DNA of 64,000 nt from assembly GCA_023313575.1 (NCBI GenBank), contig JAJTTP010000024.1, forward strand, positions 310,001-374,000, read 5' to 3'. Shown here piece by piece: positions 32,144 to 43,100 of the stretch. Numbering within the stretch: the first letter of the stretch is position 1; the number at the start of each line of letters is the position of its first letter. This DNA is from Eutypella sp. D-1. Its lineage: Eukaryota > Ascomycota > Sordariomycetes > Xylariales > Diatrypaceae. The notes below the pieces were generated by a model. It saw nothing but the letters and a program-made list of their open reading frames with translations, did not search any database and was not told the DNA's origin. The translations under genes and the position numbers were made by a program.

Positions 32144-33676
32144 ATGTATCATTTGACGACGGCCACTATGGACGACGACAGAGCAGACTACGATGGTGAG
32201 GCCTGGGACAGAAGTGACGATCTTTCTGAAAGGTTGCAGAAATTACTTCTGAAACCTTTTATGACACACAATGTAGAATCCCTCGTGAAGCAAAAACTTG
32301 GGAAGACAGCAACCTGGGTAAACCCGATCAGAGTCGGTGGTTATAACAATCTTTTCAGGTTGCGCGTCGAGAAATCATGTGATATCATGGCCCGACTACC
32401 CCAGCCAGCCATGGTTCAGTTTCCAGATGAGAAGATCCTCGGAGAAGCTGCAACGGCCACATTCATCGGCCTAAATACCAGCGTGCCGATCCCACGGGTG
32501 CTCTCATACGGCCGGTCAAACTCAGATCCTCTTGTTGGGCCGTTCATCATCATCGAATATATTGAGAACTGCGGAACTATGTCGTGTGCCCTCAAGACGC
32601 CTACCGATGATCCAGACGAGGTACACATACTGAATCCTGACATTCTCGAGGATGTACTTGCGTCCCTCTACGAAAAAGCCGCTATCCACTTGATTCGGCT
32701 CTTCCAACCTACATTTCCACTTATTGGCTGCCTTTCGCAAACCGGCGAGAACGTCTTCTCAGTAACAGGACGGCCGATAGCCCAAAACATGTCCAACATG
32801 TTACGCCTCGCGAACATCCCCGAAGCGGTTTTACCCCCAAAGGGAAGGACGTATCGGACTGCCAATGAATGGTATGTGGCCCTGTCAGAAATGCACATAG
32901 CACAGCTTGTCTTCCAGCGCAACGACCTGGTCAAGTCAGCGGATGACTGTCGCACCAAGTTCGTGGCACGCTATCTCTTTCGCAAACTGGCCAGGGAGGG
33001 TCGACTGTCGACGTTCGGGTTTGCGGAGGACAACTGGTCGGCGCAGTCGAAAAATCAAACTTCGACTCCTTCCCCTGCCCCCAGCTGTTCTGACTCTTTC
33101 CGGATCTGGTGCGACGACCTGCGGCCAGGAAATATCCTGCTCGATGAAGACGGAGAGGTCGTTGCCTTCATCGACTGGGAGTTCGCATATATCGCGCCTA
33201 CGCAGTTCGCGCTCGACCCGCCTTGGTGGCTCTTATTAGACATACCGGAGATGTGGCCCGACGGTATCGACGAATGGGTCAGGATCTACGAGCTACGCCT
33301 GAAGACCTGGCTCTGCGCCATGGAACAGGCGGAGAAGAAATCGGACATAACCTCCGAGTTCACATTGTCTACATATATGCGCGAGAGCTGGGAGACCGGG
33401 CGGTTCTGGCTGAGCTACGCTGCGAGAAAGAGCTGGGCCTTCGACACCATCTTCTGGAAGTACCTGGACGAGAGGTTCTTCGGGAAGAGGGAGGGGGGCG
33501 TTGAGAAGCAGGACTTATGGAAGACGAGGGTACATCTTTTAAGCGAGAGCGCAAGGACCGTCATGGAAAGCTTCACAGAGAGGAAAATGGAAGAGTCGAA
33601 AGAGAAGGTCCTCATCGACGACTGGGATGATGAGGAAGTCCAGATGCGCATGGCTGAAGTGTTATTTGATGGTTAA
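32144..33676 (+). CDS. APH-family (aminoglycoside-phosphotransferase-fold) kinase-like protein, 510 aa
   Basis: A single-exon gene of the phosphotransferase-enzyme family (APH/choline-kinase fold) that is widely expanded in filamentous fungi. Seen: N-lobe with IRVGGYNNLFRLRV, then an ATP-site region IMARLPQ, EKILGEAATATFI, PFIIIEYIEN hinge, catalytic loop WCDDLRPGNILL (about 322-333) with catalytic Asp and Asn, and metal motif FIDWEFAYIAP (from about 341). The C-terminal 150 residues are helical and end with an acidic DDWDDEEVQ. The catalytic loop has Asp in place of the usual His (CDDLRPGN). ATG 32144 and ATG 32168 (MDDDRADYDG) are both possible starts; the second gives a more typical hydrophilic N-terminus. 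Targets of the fungal expansion are mostly unknown, and antibiotic resistance should not be inferred. Confidence 0.88.
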   Translation: MYHLTTATMDDDRADYDGEAWDRSDDLSERLQKLLLKPFMTHNVESLVKQKLGKTATWVNPIRVGGYNNLFRLRVEKSCDIMARLPQPAMVQFPDEKILGEAATATFIGLNTSVPIPRVLSYGRSNSDPLVGPFIIIEYIENCGTMSCALKTPTDDPDEVHILNPDILEDVLASLYEKAAIHLIRLFQPTFPLIGCLSQTGENVFSVTGRPIAQNMSNMLRLANIPEAVLPPKGRTYRTANEWYVALSEMHIAQLVFQRNDLVKSADDCRTKFVARYLFRKLAREGRLSTFGFAEDNWSAQSKNQTSTPSPAPSCSDSFRIWCDDLRPGNILLDEDGEVVAFIDWEFAYIAPTQFALDPPWWLLLDIPEMWPDGIDEWVRIYELRLKTWLCAMEQAEKKSDITSEFTLSTYMRESWETGRFWLSYAARKSWAFDTIFWKYLDERFFGKREGGVEKQDLWKTRVHLLSESARTVMESFTERKMEESKEKVLIDDWDDEEVQMRMAEVLFDG

Positions 33677-34936
33677 TTGGGACGTCTATGCAGACGATTG
33701 ACTGAATGCGTGTTTGCGTTTGGGGGGGCGGGTAAACATTTCACATTGTAACTTGTACTAGCCCAGTGTTACTGTAACGGGTAGACAATGCGAAAGTGGG
33801 TGCGATGGAACTGATGAACTGAAGAAACTCAATAAAGGGCACCATGTGCCAAAGGATGTAGCTACCTGGGTAGACAGATAAATGGGGCTGCTGCTGAAGT
33901 ATACTGGAGTGGTGGACATTGGCAGTTATACGATTTGAGCAGGCACAGATTCCAGAATCGCGTCCTTGCGAGGACCTAATAAACCCATCAGAACCCCCAT
34001 GATAGCAGCCCTAATCCCTAAGATAAAAGTCGAGGCCTATTGAATCAAATCCCCAGTATTCGACCTGAACACCTCGCATGATTGCAGGGGTGAAGCATTT
34101 AAGTCGTCGACCGCAGCCTGCCGCGCTCCTATCTAACCCCCCCGCACGATACGTCGTTATACGGCAGTGCCATGAAAAAAAGGGGGATAAATAAATAAAT
34201 AGGGGGTAAGACGCCCCGCCCCATATTTTGTTACAGGGGAAGCAATACCAATAGCCCGGTCCATCCACAGCAGGCACCACTCTTCCCACACACGTATGGG
34301 GGCATGAGACGATAGGAGGTACCCAGCTACAGCTTCCAAGTCACAACAAATACAACAAACAACAGCATCGAGAACCCGTAGCCAGCACGCAATCTATCGC
34401 ATTGGTAATTGCATCTCTCTATATCTCCCACTGGATCCCATCCAATGCAACTTTATTTATGTAGAACCTACAACTTGTAGACATCCATCCCTCTTAAGGA
34501 GCGAAGCAAAAAAGACTGCGGAGAAAGAAGCAAGAAAAAAGAAAAAGAATGTTTAATTTCTCTCGCCAACCCCAACCCCGAGACAGGCGGGAGCCACACA
34601 CCCACCCCCCGAACGCCATGCTGACTGACTGACTATTTAAGTAAACCTATGAAGAAAAAGCCCATTCATACCATACCAATACCAATACCAACCACCATCC
34701 CGATATTCGACGTTTTATACAACGTGGTCTGACTAGACATATACTTGTCTATCCCATCTAAGTAGAAGCGGGGAGTTTGAGTGGGCGGCTCTTGGGTAAA
34801 ATATATAAATATAATAAAAAATAAATATGTACAAGCAGTTAAACCCACGCCAGCCACAATCAACAAAACCCTAACCCCAACCCCAACCCCCCGCCCCCCG
34901 CCCCTCGCTCCAACCCGACCCAAAAAATAATGGTTC
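33677..34936. other. Spacer and 3' region of the MAPKKK gene
   Basis: 3' flanks of two convergent genes. A C-rich run resembling degenerate CCCTAACCCC units lies at about 34869-34905, just 3' of the kinase stop codon. AT-rich tracts at 34185-34200 and 34800-34830 may hold polyadenylation signals. No gene seen. Confidence 0.45.
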
Positions 34937-37900
34937 TTACTGGAACGTCTCGCGGATCTTGGCGTACAGCGCCGTGTCGAAGAAGTTGTAGTCCGGATCG
35001 AGCTCGCAGAACTCGTGTTGCGTGAGGAGGCGCTCGGCTGTCGGGCGGTCGCGCGGGTCGCTGTAATGAGGTTAGGGTTAGAAGGCACGGAGACTTACGG
35101 ACCCCAAAACTTGTAGGGGGGAGGGGGGGGAAGGGGAAGAGGGAAGAGGGAGGGGGGGGAAGGGGAAGAGGGAAGAGGGAGGGGGGGGAAGGGGAAGAGG
35201 GAAGAGGGAGGGGGGGGAAGGGGAAGAGGGAAGAGGGAGGGGGGGGAAGGGGAAGAGGGAAGAGGGAGGGGGGGATACTAACACAGTAAAGCAGTCCAGC
35301 ATGAAACCAAGGGCATACGGACTAATGGCCTCGCGGACCTCATCAGCAATGGGGGGCGTCTCGCCATTGGCGATCTTGTAGATAGCGCCGATGGTCTCCT
35401 CGCGGGACCAGGGGCGGCGACCGGCGAACATCTCGAGGACGACGCAGCCGAGAGACCAGATGTCGACTTTGGCGCTGTAGCCTTCGCCCTGGGAGCGGAT
35501 GACCTCGGGGGCCATCCAGAACACGGACCCCTGCATGCTGTTGGTCTTGTCGTTGCCGTAGATGTCGTCCGTCTTCTTGCTGATGCCGAAGTCCGAGATC
35601 TTGCACGTCCCGTCTAGGTCCAGCAGGATGTTGTCCGCCTTCAGGTCCCGGTGCAGGATCCCCTCGCGGTGCAGGTACGCCAACCCGGAAAGCGTCTGCC
35701 GCGTTAGCGAGGAGACCACGGGTTCTTCGAATTTCCCGTGCTTCCGCAGACACGACCCGATGCTGCCGCCGGAGATGTATTCGAGGAAGATGCTGATGCT
35801 CGTCTCCTTGCGCTCGCACCCCAGGTACTGCACGATGTTCACGTGGTCGAGGTACTGCATCGTGTCGATCTCCTGGTCGAGCGCCTGCACGAGTTCCTTC
35901 ATCTTGGCACGGTCGCCGCCCGCCGCCTTAGGGTTGACCTCGACCTCCTTGACGGCCAGGAACTCTCCCGTCGTCGCGTTCATACCCAGGTAGACGCGCC
36001 CGTAGGTGCCCTTGCCGATCAGCTCACCCTTGAACCAGCGGAACGTCGTCTGCCGCTTAGGCACGCTGCTGCTGCTCGTCGGTAGGGTGTCCTGCGGGAT
36101 CTGCGGCACGATCATCGAGCCGCGCTCAGGTCGGATCTGCACCACGTTGGCGCCGAACATCTTGGTGCTCTTGCGGCGCTGGATCATCGACGTCGAGCTG
36201 CCGGCTCCGCCGCTCATCATCGACGCGCCCGTGTATCGCTTGTTCGCCTCGTGGGCGCCGCGCGCCACTTCACGGATAGACTTCATGCGTCCGAGACCTC
36301 CGGAGCGGCGCACGCTACGCTGCGCCACGGAATTAATGGACATGGGCCGCTCGAGGGCTTTGAGGGTGGACTCGTCCGACCCCAAGGTGTCGCTTTCGGT
36401 GTACATCGAGGATCGGGCCGTAGCTGTGCCTGGTACCGGGGTCGGATCCTGGGGTATAGGGGGTATGGGGATATCAGCGTGGGGCCGGGCATCGTTCTTC
36501 CCGGGGGGTTTCTCCTTCTCCTTCCTTTCGTCGCCTTCGGATATGGGGGATACGGGGGGTGAGAGTTCCTGGATCTGACTTTCGTCGAGCACGGGCTGGT
36601 CGAGGTCAAGCTCCGGGAAGAAGGCATCGAGGTTGCTCAACAGGGCTTCGGGAGGAGGACGGTTGGCCCACACATCGCGTTCGATGAAGGACTTTCGCCG
36701 GTTAACCTTGCTGTCCGCGTCTGACTGCCACTGATCGGACCCAGGGGTTGCGGGCGTGCGACGATGCGAGCTACTCCTGGCACTTCCATCGTCGTCCTCG
36801 AGGTCGGGCGTCTGGCTGGTTCCGGGCGACTCGCCGAACGAAACAGATAAGCCCTTTCTATTACGCTCGGTCTTTAATCTCAAGTTCGGCTTCTTATCGG
36901 TATCCGAGTCACCGCCTGCCTGGTTTGCACTCTTGGAAGGCTGCCTGCCCCTGACCGGCACAGCGAACAGGCCATCGTCGGAATCGTCGTCACCGGAATC
37001 TTCTTTGATCTGCGGGGCTGCGGTGTTGGGCTTATCGAACTGTACGTCAGTCTCCGTGAAGTCAATGTCCGGTCCGTAGGATTTCCGGCGGTTGGGCGGG
37101 GTCTGGGCGGTAGCGTTGGATGGAGGATGTGTCGCGCTGGGGCTGACGTCCCCGGGCGATGGTGCTCGTCGTGCTATGTCTGGCATTTTAGTAACGGATT
37201 CATGTGGGGGCCTGTCTCGGGCAGAAAGCAAAGGGGTATCGCTGGGTGAGTAGTCGGGCACGACGAAAGGGATATCTCCACGGCTCCAGGTTCGAGTACC
37301 GGGTGACCCAGACGCCGACCGCGGACTACTCCTACCCGAAGCGGTTGGACCGAAATCAACTGTGGCCATCGCTCCCTTACCTCGTTGTTCCACCTGCCCT
37401 TGTCCAGTCGATGTCGAAGGGCGTGACGACTTGGACCCGTTAGGCATGGGTTGGATCTTCGACGGTCTGGCGAGGTGACCCCATGCACTACCCATGTTGA
37501 TCAGGGCGCCGAGCGCTGACCCAGCCGGCGGCGAAGCATCGCCCGTTGCAGTTCCGGTTCTCTTCGGCGTTCCGTCGGGGTTCATCCCACCAGCCGAGGT
37601 GGTGGGTCTTCGGGGGCTGTGATGTCCGTCTAGGCTTCCTTGCGAAGATTTCATGTTATGGCCCGACTTCTTGCTTAGCGAGTTCGCTTTGATCAGCGTA
37701 GCCGTCTCCACGCCCGGGGGCGCGGGCGCCCGTCTCTGGGGGAAGAATGTCTCGTCCTGTTTCTTATCCTCGAACGGTGATACGCGCGGGTTATCGAAGT
37801 CGACCGGTTTTCCTAAGATACCTGGAGAGTGAGGGGATGTGTCATGGCTTGGCTCCTTCAGGGCCTGCCGTCTCTTCTCGAGATATGCCTGTTGCTGCTT

Positions 37901-40111
37901 CTCGATGGCCGCGCGGTATTCGCTAGCCTTCGCGGCCAAATCTTCTTGGCTGATCGGGGCCTTACTACCCTTCGTGTTGTCCCGCGAAATTGGCGGGGAT
38001 GAACTAGACCGGCGCCGACCGTTAAGTGAAGCATAGGCATCTTCATCCAAGCCTGACCCTGGCGCTAGTATACTAGGAGTCAGGTTTGTCGGGGCGTCTT
38101 TCCGGGGCATTCCCGCGACCGGAATCTTAACAAAGAGTTTAAGTGTACCATGGGCATCCGCCCTCTTGCGTTTGTATAGTAGTAAGCTCTGGTCTTCGAG
38201 CGGCTCCTCGTGTTCGAGCCGCCCCAGATCAGTCAAGAAGACCTGGAGAGCATTGGGGTCGGCCAGGCCGAGATTCATGCAAATGTTAGCTCGTAGGTCA
38301 ACCGGCGAATCGCACTCGGTGACGTCACACAAGCGATAGTTCCAACCGTCCAAGGTGACAAGGATGAAGACTCGCGGGGACCGCTTGTATGGCATAGAAG
38401 GTGCGCCATCGTGGGTGGCAGATCGCGGGCGCTCGGATAGCATCTCGGATGATTCGTACCTATTTCCCAGCGAATGCGGCTTAAGCATGACAGGACTAGT
38501 TGGCGACCACTCCGGATCATCGGGAGATGGCAAGGAGCTATCGTCCTTGTGTTTATGTTTGTTGCGCGTAAAAAAGTGTAAGAACTTCTTGTCCCTGGCG
38601 GAGGATGGTTCGACGCCTGCGGATCGCTCATGCGGGTCCAGTGGTGAGTGTCGATCGCCATGGTGCTTCCTCGCACTCATCATCTCGCTGATACCCCCCA
38701 TTCCATTTCGCCCATCGCCGCGCATTTCAGGAGGGATGCCGGATCCACAGTTGGCGGCATTGGAAGAGATCGAGCTCGTACTATCCCTAGACCTGTGACC
38801 AAACCAACCCGAGGGGGAAGATGCCGACAAACTGCCACCGTGGCGCGCTGGACTCTCACCTCGTCTACCACCCTCGCCTGTCTCACTGTTACTCGGGCTA
38901 TGCCGTCTACCGTCGGCATCGATATGTTTCAGCATTTGCCGATGGTTCGATTCGGTAATGACCGTGTTGGTGAAATTCGGCATCGTCGTGGATCTCGCTT
39001 GGCCGAACCGACTCGAAAACCCGGGGTTGGGGGCCTTAATATTGCTCGTCGTGCTCGGGGACTGGTCGTCGGCGCCGGCGGACTCCTTCCGGTGGTGTGA
39101 GGTTGATGGTTGAGGTTTTGACATGTCGACGGGACTTCCCATAACGATCCCCCTGACAAGGCGGCGAAGCCTCTTACCCTCATCGCGTTGGGCCTGCTGG
39201 TCCCAGGGGGCACCGCTGTTGCGACATTCATTACGCAAGCGCGGATACACTTGCTGATGCATCAAACCAAAATTTCCCCTGCCGGCCTTGAGTCCGAGCT
39301 CGAGAAACTGTGACCCATGGAGATTCAGTCCCTTAAAAGTCTCCTGCCACTCTTTGGAGAAGTGGTTGGCGGCCAGCCACAGCAAGACATGGTCGATGGG
39401 CCATTTAGAAGCCAGCTCGGGCGGGATGTTAGCACTTGTAGTGGTGGCATTAGACTCAGTAGAGGTCATCCGATTTTGCGGCAAGCCAGGGTGCAGGCTA
39501 CGGTTATAGTCTTCGGCGGGGGTAGAGATGGCGGTATCGTTGCTGCTGTTCCAAAAGGAGCTCGATGCAGTGTAGGAGTTCATATCGGGAAAATCGAAGC
39601 CTGGGATGCCAACGCCTTCCCCATACGTGTCACCTCCGCCGGGAATATAAGTGGCGGACATGCCACTCTCCGAGGGATAGGTGGCGGACATGCTTCCATT
39701 GTTGGGTTGGGACTGGGACGTAGATTGCGCGGTGGGTGGTGGAGGGGGTGGTATCTGGAGGGTGGTGGCCGAGGCCTGGGCATGCAATTTCGGATTGTAG
39801 GCGACATGTTGGGCATTAGACGGAGGTGGAGGTGGTATGGGATATCCTGAGCGCGGATCATAGGGTCGTCCCCAGTTACCCTGCCATGATGTCGAGGCTC
39901 CGGGGACAGGTCCCGGTGGTGGCCCGGGCGGTGGCGGTATCACGACGCCGCTGGTGGTGGTGGTGGTGGTAGCGCTCGGATATCTGGGCGGCGGGGGAGG
40001 GATGTTGACCAACGGGGGGTTCATATGTGTCTGATTAGGGGGGGACATAGGCGGAGGAGGGGGCACGGAGAAGCCCGGCCGGGAGGGATCCCTCGAAGCA
40101 TTCTGATACAT
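34937..40111 (-). CDS. BCK1: Bck1-like MAP kinase kinase kinase of the cell-wall-integrity pathway (2 exons, 1650 aa)
   Basis: Phosphorylates the MAPKK of the Pkc1-Bck1-Mkk-Slt2 cascade that monitors the cell wall. Exons 40111-35283 and 35060-34937 are joined through a 222-bp intron (GTTAGT donor, TTACAG acceptor), giving MLDCFT-V-DPRDRPTAE. N-terminal 130 residues are poly-proline (PPPPP blocks). A SAM-like domain is at about 236-300 (WPIDHVLLWLAANHFSKEW). A Ras-associating/ubiquitin-like region is at about 577-650 (VFILVTLDGWNYRLCDV). The middle is long, disordered and Ser/Pro-rich. The kinase domain runs from about 1360 to the end: LIGKGTYGRVYL, AVKEVEV, LHRDLKADNIL, SDFGISKK, MAPEVIRS. 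Plant-pathogen and Neurospora relatives are of similar length. It is the only protein kinase here with a canonical HRD and DFG outside the SRPK-like cluster. Confidence 0.95.
35061..35282 (-). other. Sole intron of the Bck1-like gene, carrying a minisatellite
   Basis: Splicing is deduced from the protein: the kinase subdomain XI continues correctly only if 35282-35061 is removed. The donor is GTTAGT and the acceptor ATTACAG. Five 29-bp repeats occupy most of the intron, making it over twice as long as typical introns in this window. Confidence 0.9.
35131..35275 (+). repeat. 29-bp polypurine minisatellite, five copies, inside an intron
   Basis: Units start at 35131, 35160, 35189, 35218 and 35247, each 29 bases and nearly identical. 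They are purely purine on the plus strand (AAGGGGAAGAGGG core followed by a G run). On the sense strand of the host gene it reads as pyrimidine only. Near mirror symmetry of the GGGAAGAGGGAAGAGGG part gives triplex potential. Confidence 0.92.
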
Positions 40112-43100
40112 GGCGGGTGACGGTGACCCGTCGTGAGGGTCCTTGGTCTAAGCGTGTATCCGTCCGTACCCGTACCCGTGCCCGTTCCCGTACCCAGGAG
40201 GGCGTTGTTGTTGTATATTCACTTAACTAAGTAACAATGTAACAATGTAGTGAATAAGTGATGAGTGTGTCCAGTCTTTTTGCTTTTTTTTCCCTGTCTT
40301 TTCCTGTCTTTTTCTAACTCTGATGGCGTATCCTATCCGATGACGTTTCCACGATATAGGGTATAGGGTATCACAAGGTCGTCCTCGTTCGTGCTTTGTG
40401 AATCGCGAATAATTTATATGGCTGAAAACTGAAAGCTGCGTTCGAGGATCGGATCTATCTGTGCGTGTTTGTTTCTGTCTGCATTCATGTGCCTGTTGAG
40501 ACGCTTCGAAAGTCGATCGTTAACTTGGGCACTGGGGGGGGGGGGGCGACAAAGAAATAGGTAAGCCGGCTCGGCAGCCTATCTAGAGACGAAGATCTGC
40601 AAACAAGAGGGGCAACGAGACCCAATAGTGGGAGAAAGTTCGCCCAGAAAGTTCGCCCAGACAATTCGCCCAGTCGGTGATTAAGCAATGATCAGTGACG
40701 AGCGACAAGTGGCAAGCGATGAGCGACGAGCGACGAGCAACGGACGGCGATAATCAATAGGGAATTAACATAACATAACATCCATCGAACGAACGGGATT
40801 GGATTCGGAGGATCGTTGAGTGGAGAAGATCCTGAAGAGCACCGGAGTCAATCGATCAATGTATCGTCGTCAATCGCATCTGTATCTGCGTCCGCATAGG
40901 CATAGACATGAGTATGGACATAGACATAGGCATAAGCATGGATAGAACAACATATAAGATGGGCATAAGATGGGCATCGGTGCCCGCACCGCCGTTGGGA
41001 TGATTTCGATATAGACAAGAGAGTGTGCTGGTGGTGTATGTGTGTTTGTCCCAGGTGCGTGCGAGGGGATCGTGTTAGGCTTCCTTCCTTGTTCCTCGAC
41101 CCTTGTCCAAAGCTCGACCTTCGTTCTCGTTCTCGTCCTCGTTGAAAAGCAAGCCACCTCTGCTGTCTTTAGCACTAGTAGTTATAGCTAGGTAGGCCTG
41201 CTATTATAATAATATTCGACTTCGGTAACGGGGTATGGTACGTTTATGTTATGTACTGGATAGCAAGCATTGAGGAGTTAGAAATCTCTCCCAAGTCCCC
41301 CGTCTGATCTGTCAAAGGTTGATAGTGTTGTATGTTGTGTTGTTGTGTTTTGTTATACAGAGAACTTTCCTCGGATGGGGGGTCAGAGCTTTAACACAGT
41401 GGAAATGGCATGTTGCACAAGTCCGACATCCGCCTGAATTTGATTCGACGAGGGGCCGGCATACATTAAAAAAGAAAAAAGAAAAAGAAAAGGATAGACT
41501 ACAGAAGTAAGTATGCTCTGCGCGCCGAGGAACTACGTAAAGAAGCGACAGCAAAGCAGTGTAAAGAAGGCAAAAAAATGGTGTAGAAAGGGGACGATGG
41601 ATTCATGGATTGGGGGGGTATGGGATGGGATGACTCGAGATAATGCCCTGCTTAATCACATACCTGGATAAATGGGATGCAACAGAATCAATTAAGCGAA
41701 TAAGCAACAAACCGGGAAAAAAAGCCAATTCAATGGATGCTTCAATGGATGATTCTTAGATATGGCGCAAAGTCAGGTCGGTCGGGCAGGCACTGACTGG
41801 TCCTTTGTGAGGGTAACTGCTACCCAAGTGCAGCGACACAAGAGAAACCTATGATGAGTTGATAGCTGGGGAGGGGATGGTGGGAGTTGAGTGGCATTGC
41901 ACGTTCCCTTCTTTTTCCAAGGTCACCACCTGCCAAGGTTAGGACGGGAACTAGAACTTTGATGACCCTACCTAAGCCCACTGATAACCTTGGGCACAGT
42001 TTAGGTAACTTGAACTTATTCAATCTAGCGGCCCGGTAGTTTACGACTCTGGACCGCCTATACGAAAGCCTGCACGGCACTAAAACCCTGCCCGAGTTGG
42101 CCGTCCAGCCGTCCAACTGCCTAAGCCGAGGTCGCTTTGCTTTCTATCTACGCTACATCCGGTATCTTCCCAATGTACCTTGCAGCTGAGGTTCATCTTA
42201 AGTACCCTCCCTACCTGGGCTGGTCTGCCTATCTGCCTACCGAAAGTACCTACTTTAGATCATACTTGGCACACTACTTACGCCAGCCTAAGTACCTAGA
42301 TACCTATCACCTATTAGGTACCTCCTTGTGGTTTAAGTACCATACGAACTTGCCCAAGTTTCAGGGCCCCTTGTTTCAAGATTTCGGCATCCCAAACTGG
42401 ACTAGCGGCATCCTTCACGCTTGAAAGTACCACCACCTATCAATTAGTAGTAAATCATCTCAGTGAATTAGGTGGGGTGTCCGGGTATTAGACCCGATTA
42501 TTCGGTGCCCGTCCAAGCTGTCCTGCCCGTTTTACGCGGCCGTTTTACGAGCGGCCGCAACAAAGCGTCCTGGACCAATGATAGGCGGGGGGTTTTAGGG
42601 ATTGGGGGGGCAGGGGGGGTACGCTCGGCGGCTAAGCGCTTAACTTGCGCAGCGCAAGATCTCGGGGCTAATTTGGTAAAGTTGCCCGTCAAAGGGGGTG
42701 GGGGAGGGCCCCCCGTATCTGGGGAGGTGACGTTTGACAAGTCGCAAGTTTATATAAGGTGGGTTAGCCTAGCCAGCAGGCACTTCGTAACGGAGATGAT
42801 GCCCGGGTGAGTACGTAGAAGCGCTAGAAGCATATTATCTGAGAAGAAAAGGTTTGGAAATGATGTTCACTGTTTCCAAGCTTGGAAAACGAGGTTGCCA
42901 GCATTCGCAATCCCCGAGATATAGATAATCGCCCGCGATAAAGTTGATCGTATCGATTGTCGTTCTGATGCCCAATCCTGACCCCCCCCCCCTTTTCTAG
43001 CACCAGAACCTAGCAAAAGAAGGAAGAGAGAAGGGGGCACAGAAAAAAAAGACAGGCTCACAGGGGAAACCTGCGGGTAATGCATGCAGGGCAACACACC

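Noticed and set aside
34869..34905. C-rich units resembling telomeric CCCTAA repeats.
   Set aside because: The units are irregular (CCCTAACCCCAACCCC), only a few copies long and lie directly 3' of a core gene, so not a telomere or interstitial telomere array.
35131..35275. CRISPR-like array.
   Set aside because: Units are contiguous with no spacers, low complexity, and in a eukaryotic intron.
35061..35282. Open frame running through the minisatellite into Pro/Ser/Leu/Phe repeats at the end of the Bck1-like protein.
   Set aside because: Removing the segment as an intron restores conserved kinase subdomain XI (CFTVDPRDRPTAE), so the repeat peptide is an intron artefact.
42472..42810. 112-codon open frame in the GC-rich block.
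   Set aside because: Glycine-rich translation from a G-rich stretch with no domain, signal or splice continuation; treated as spurious.
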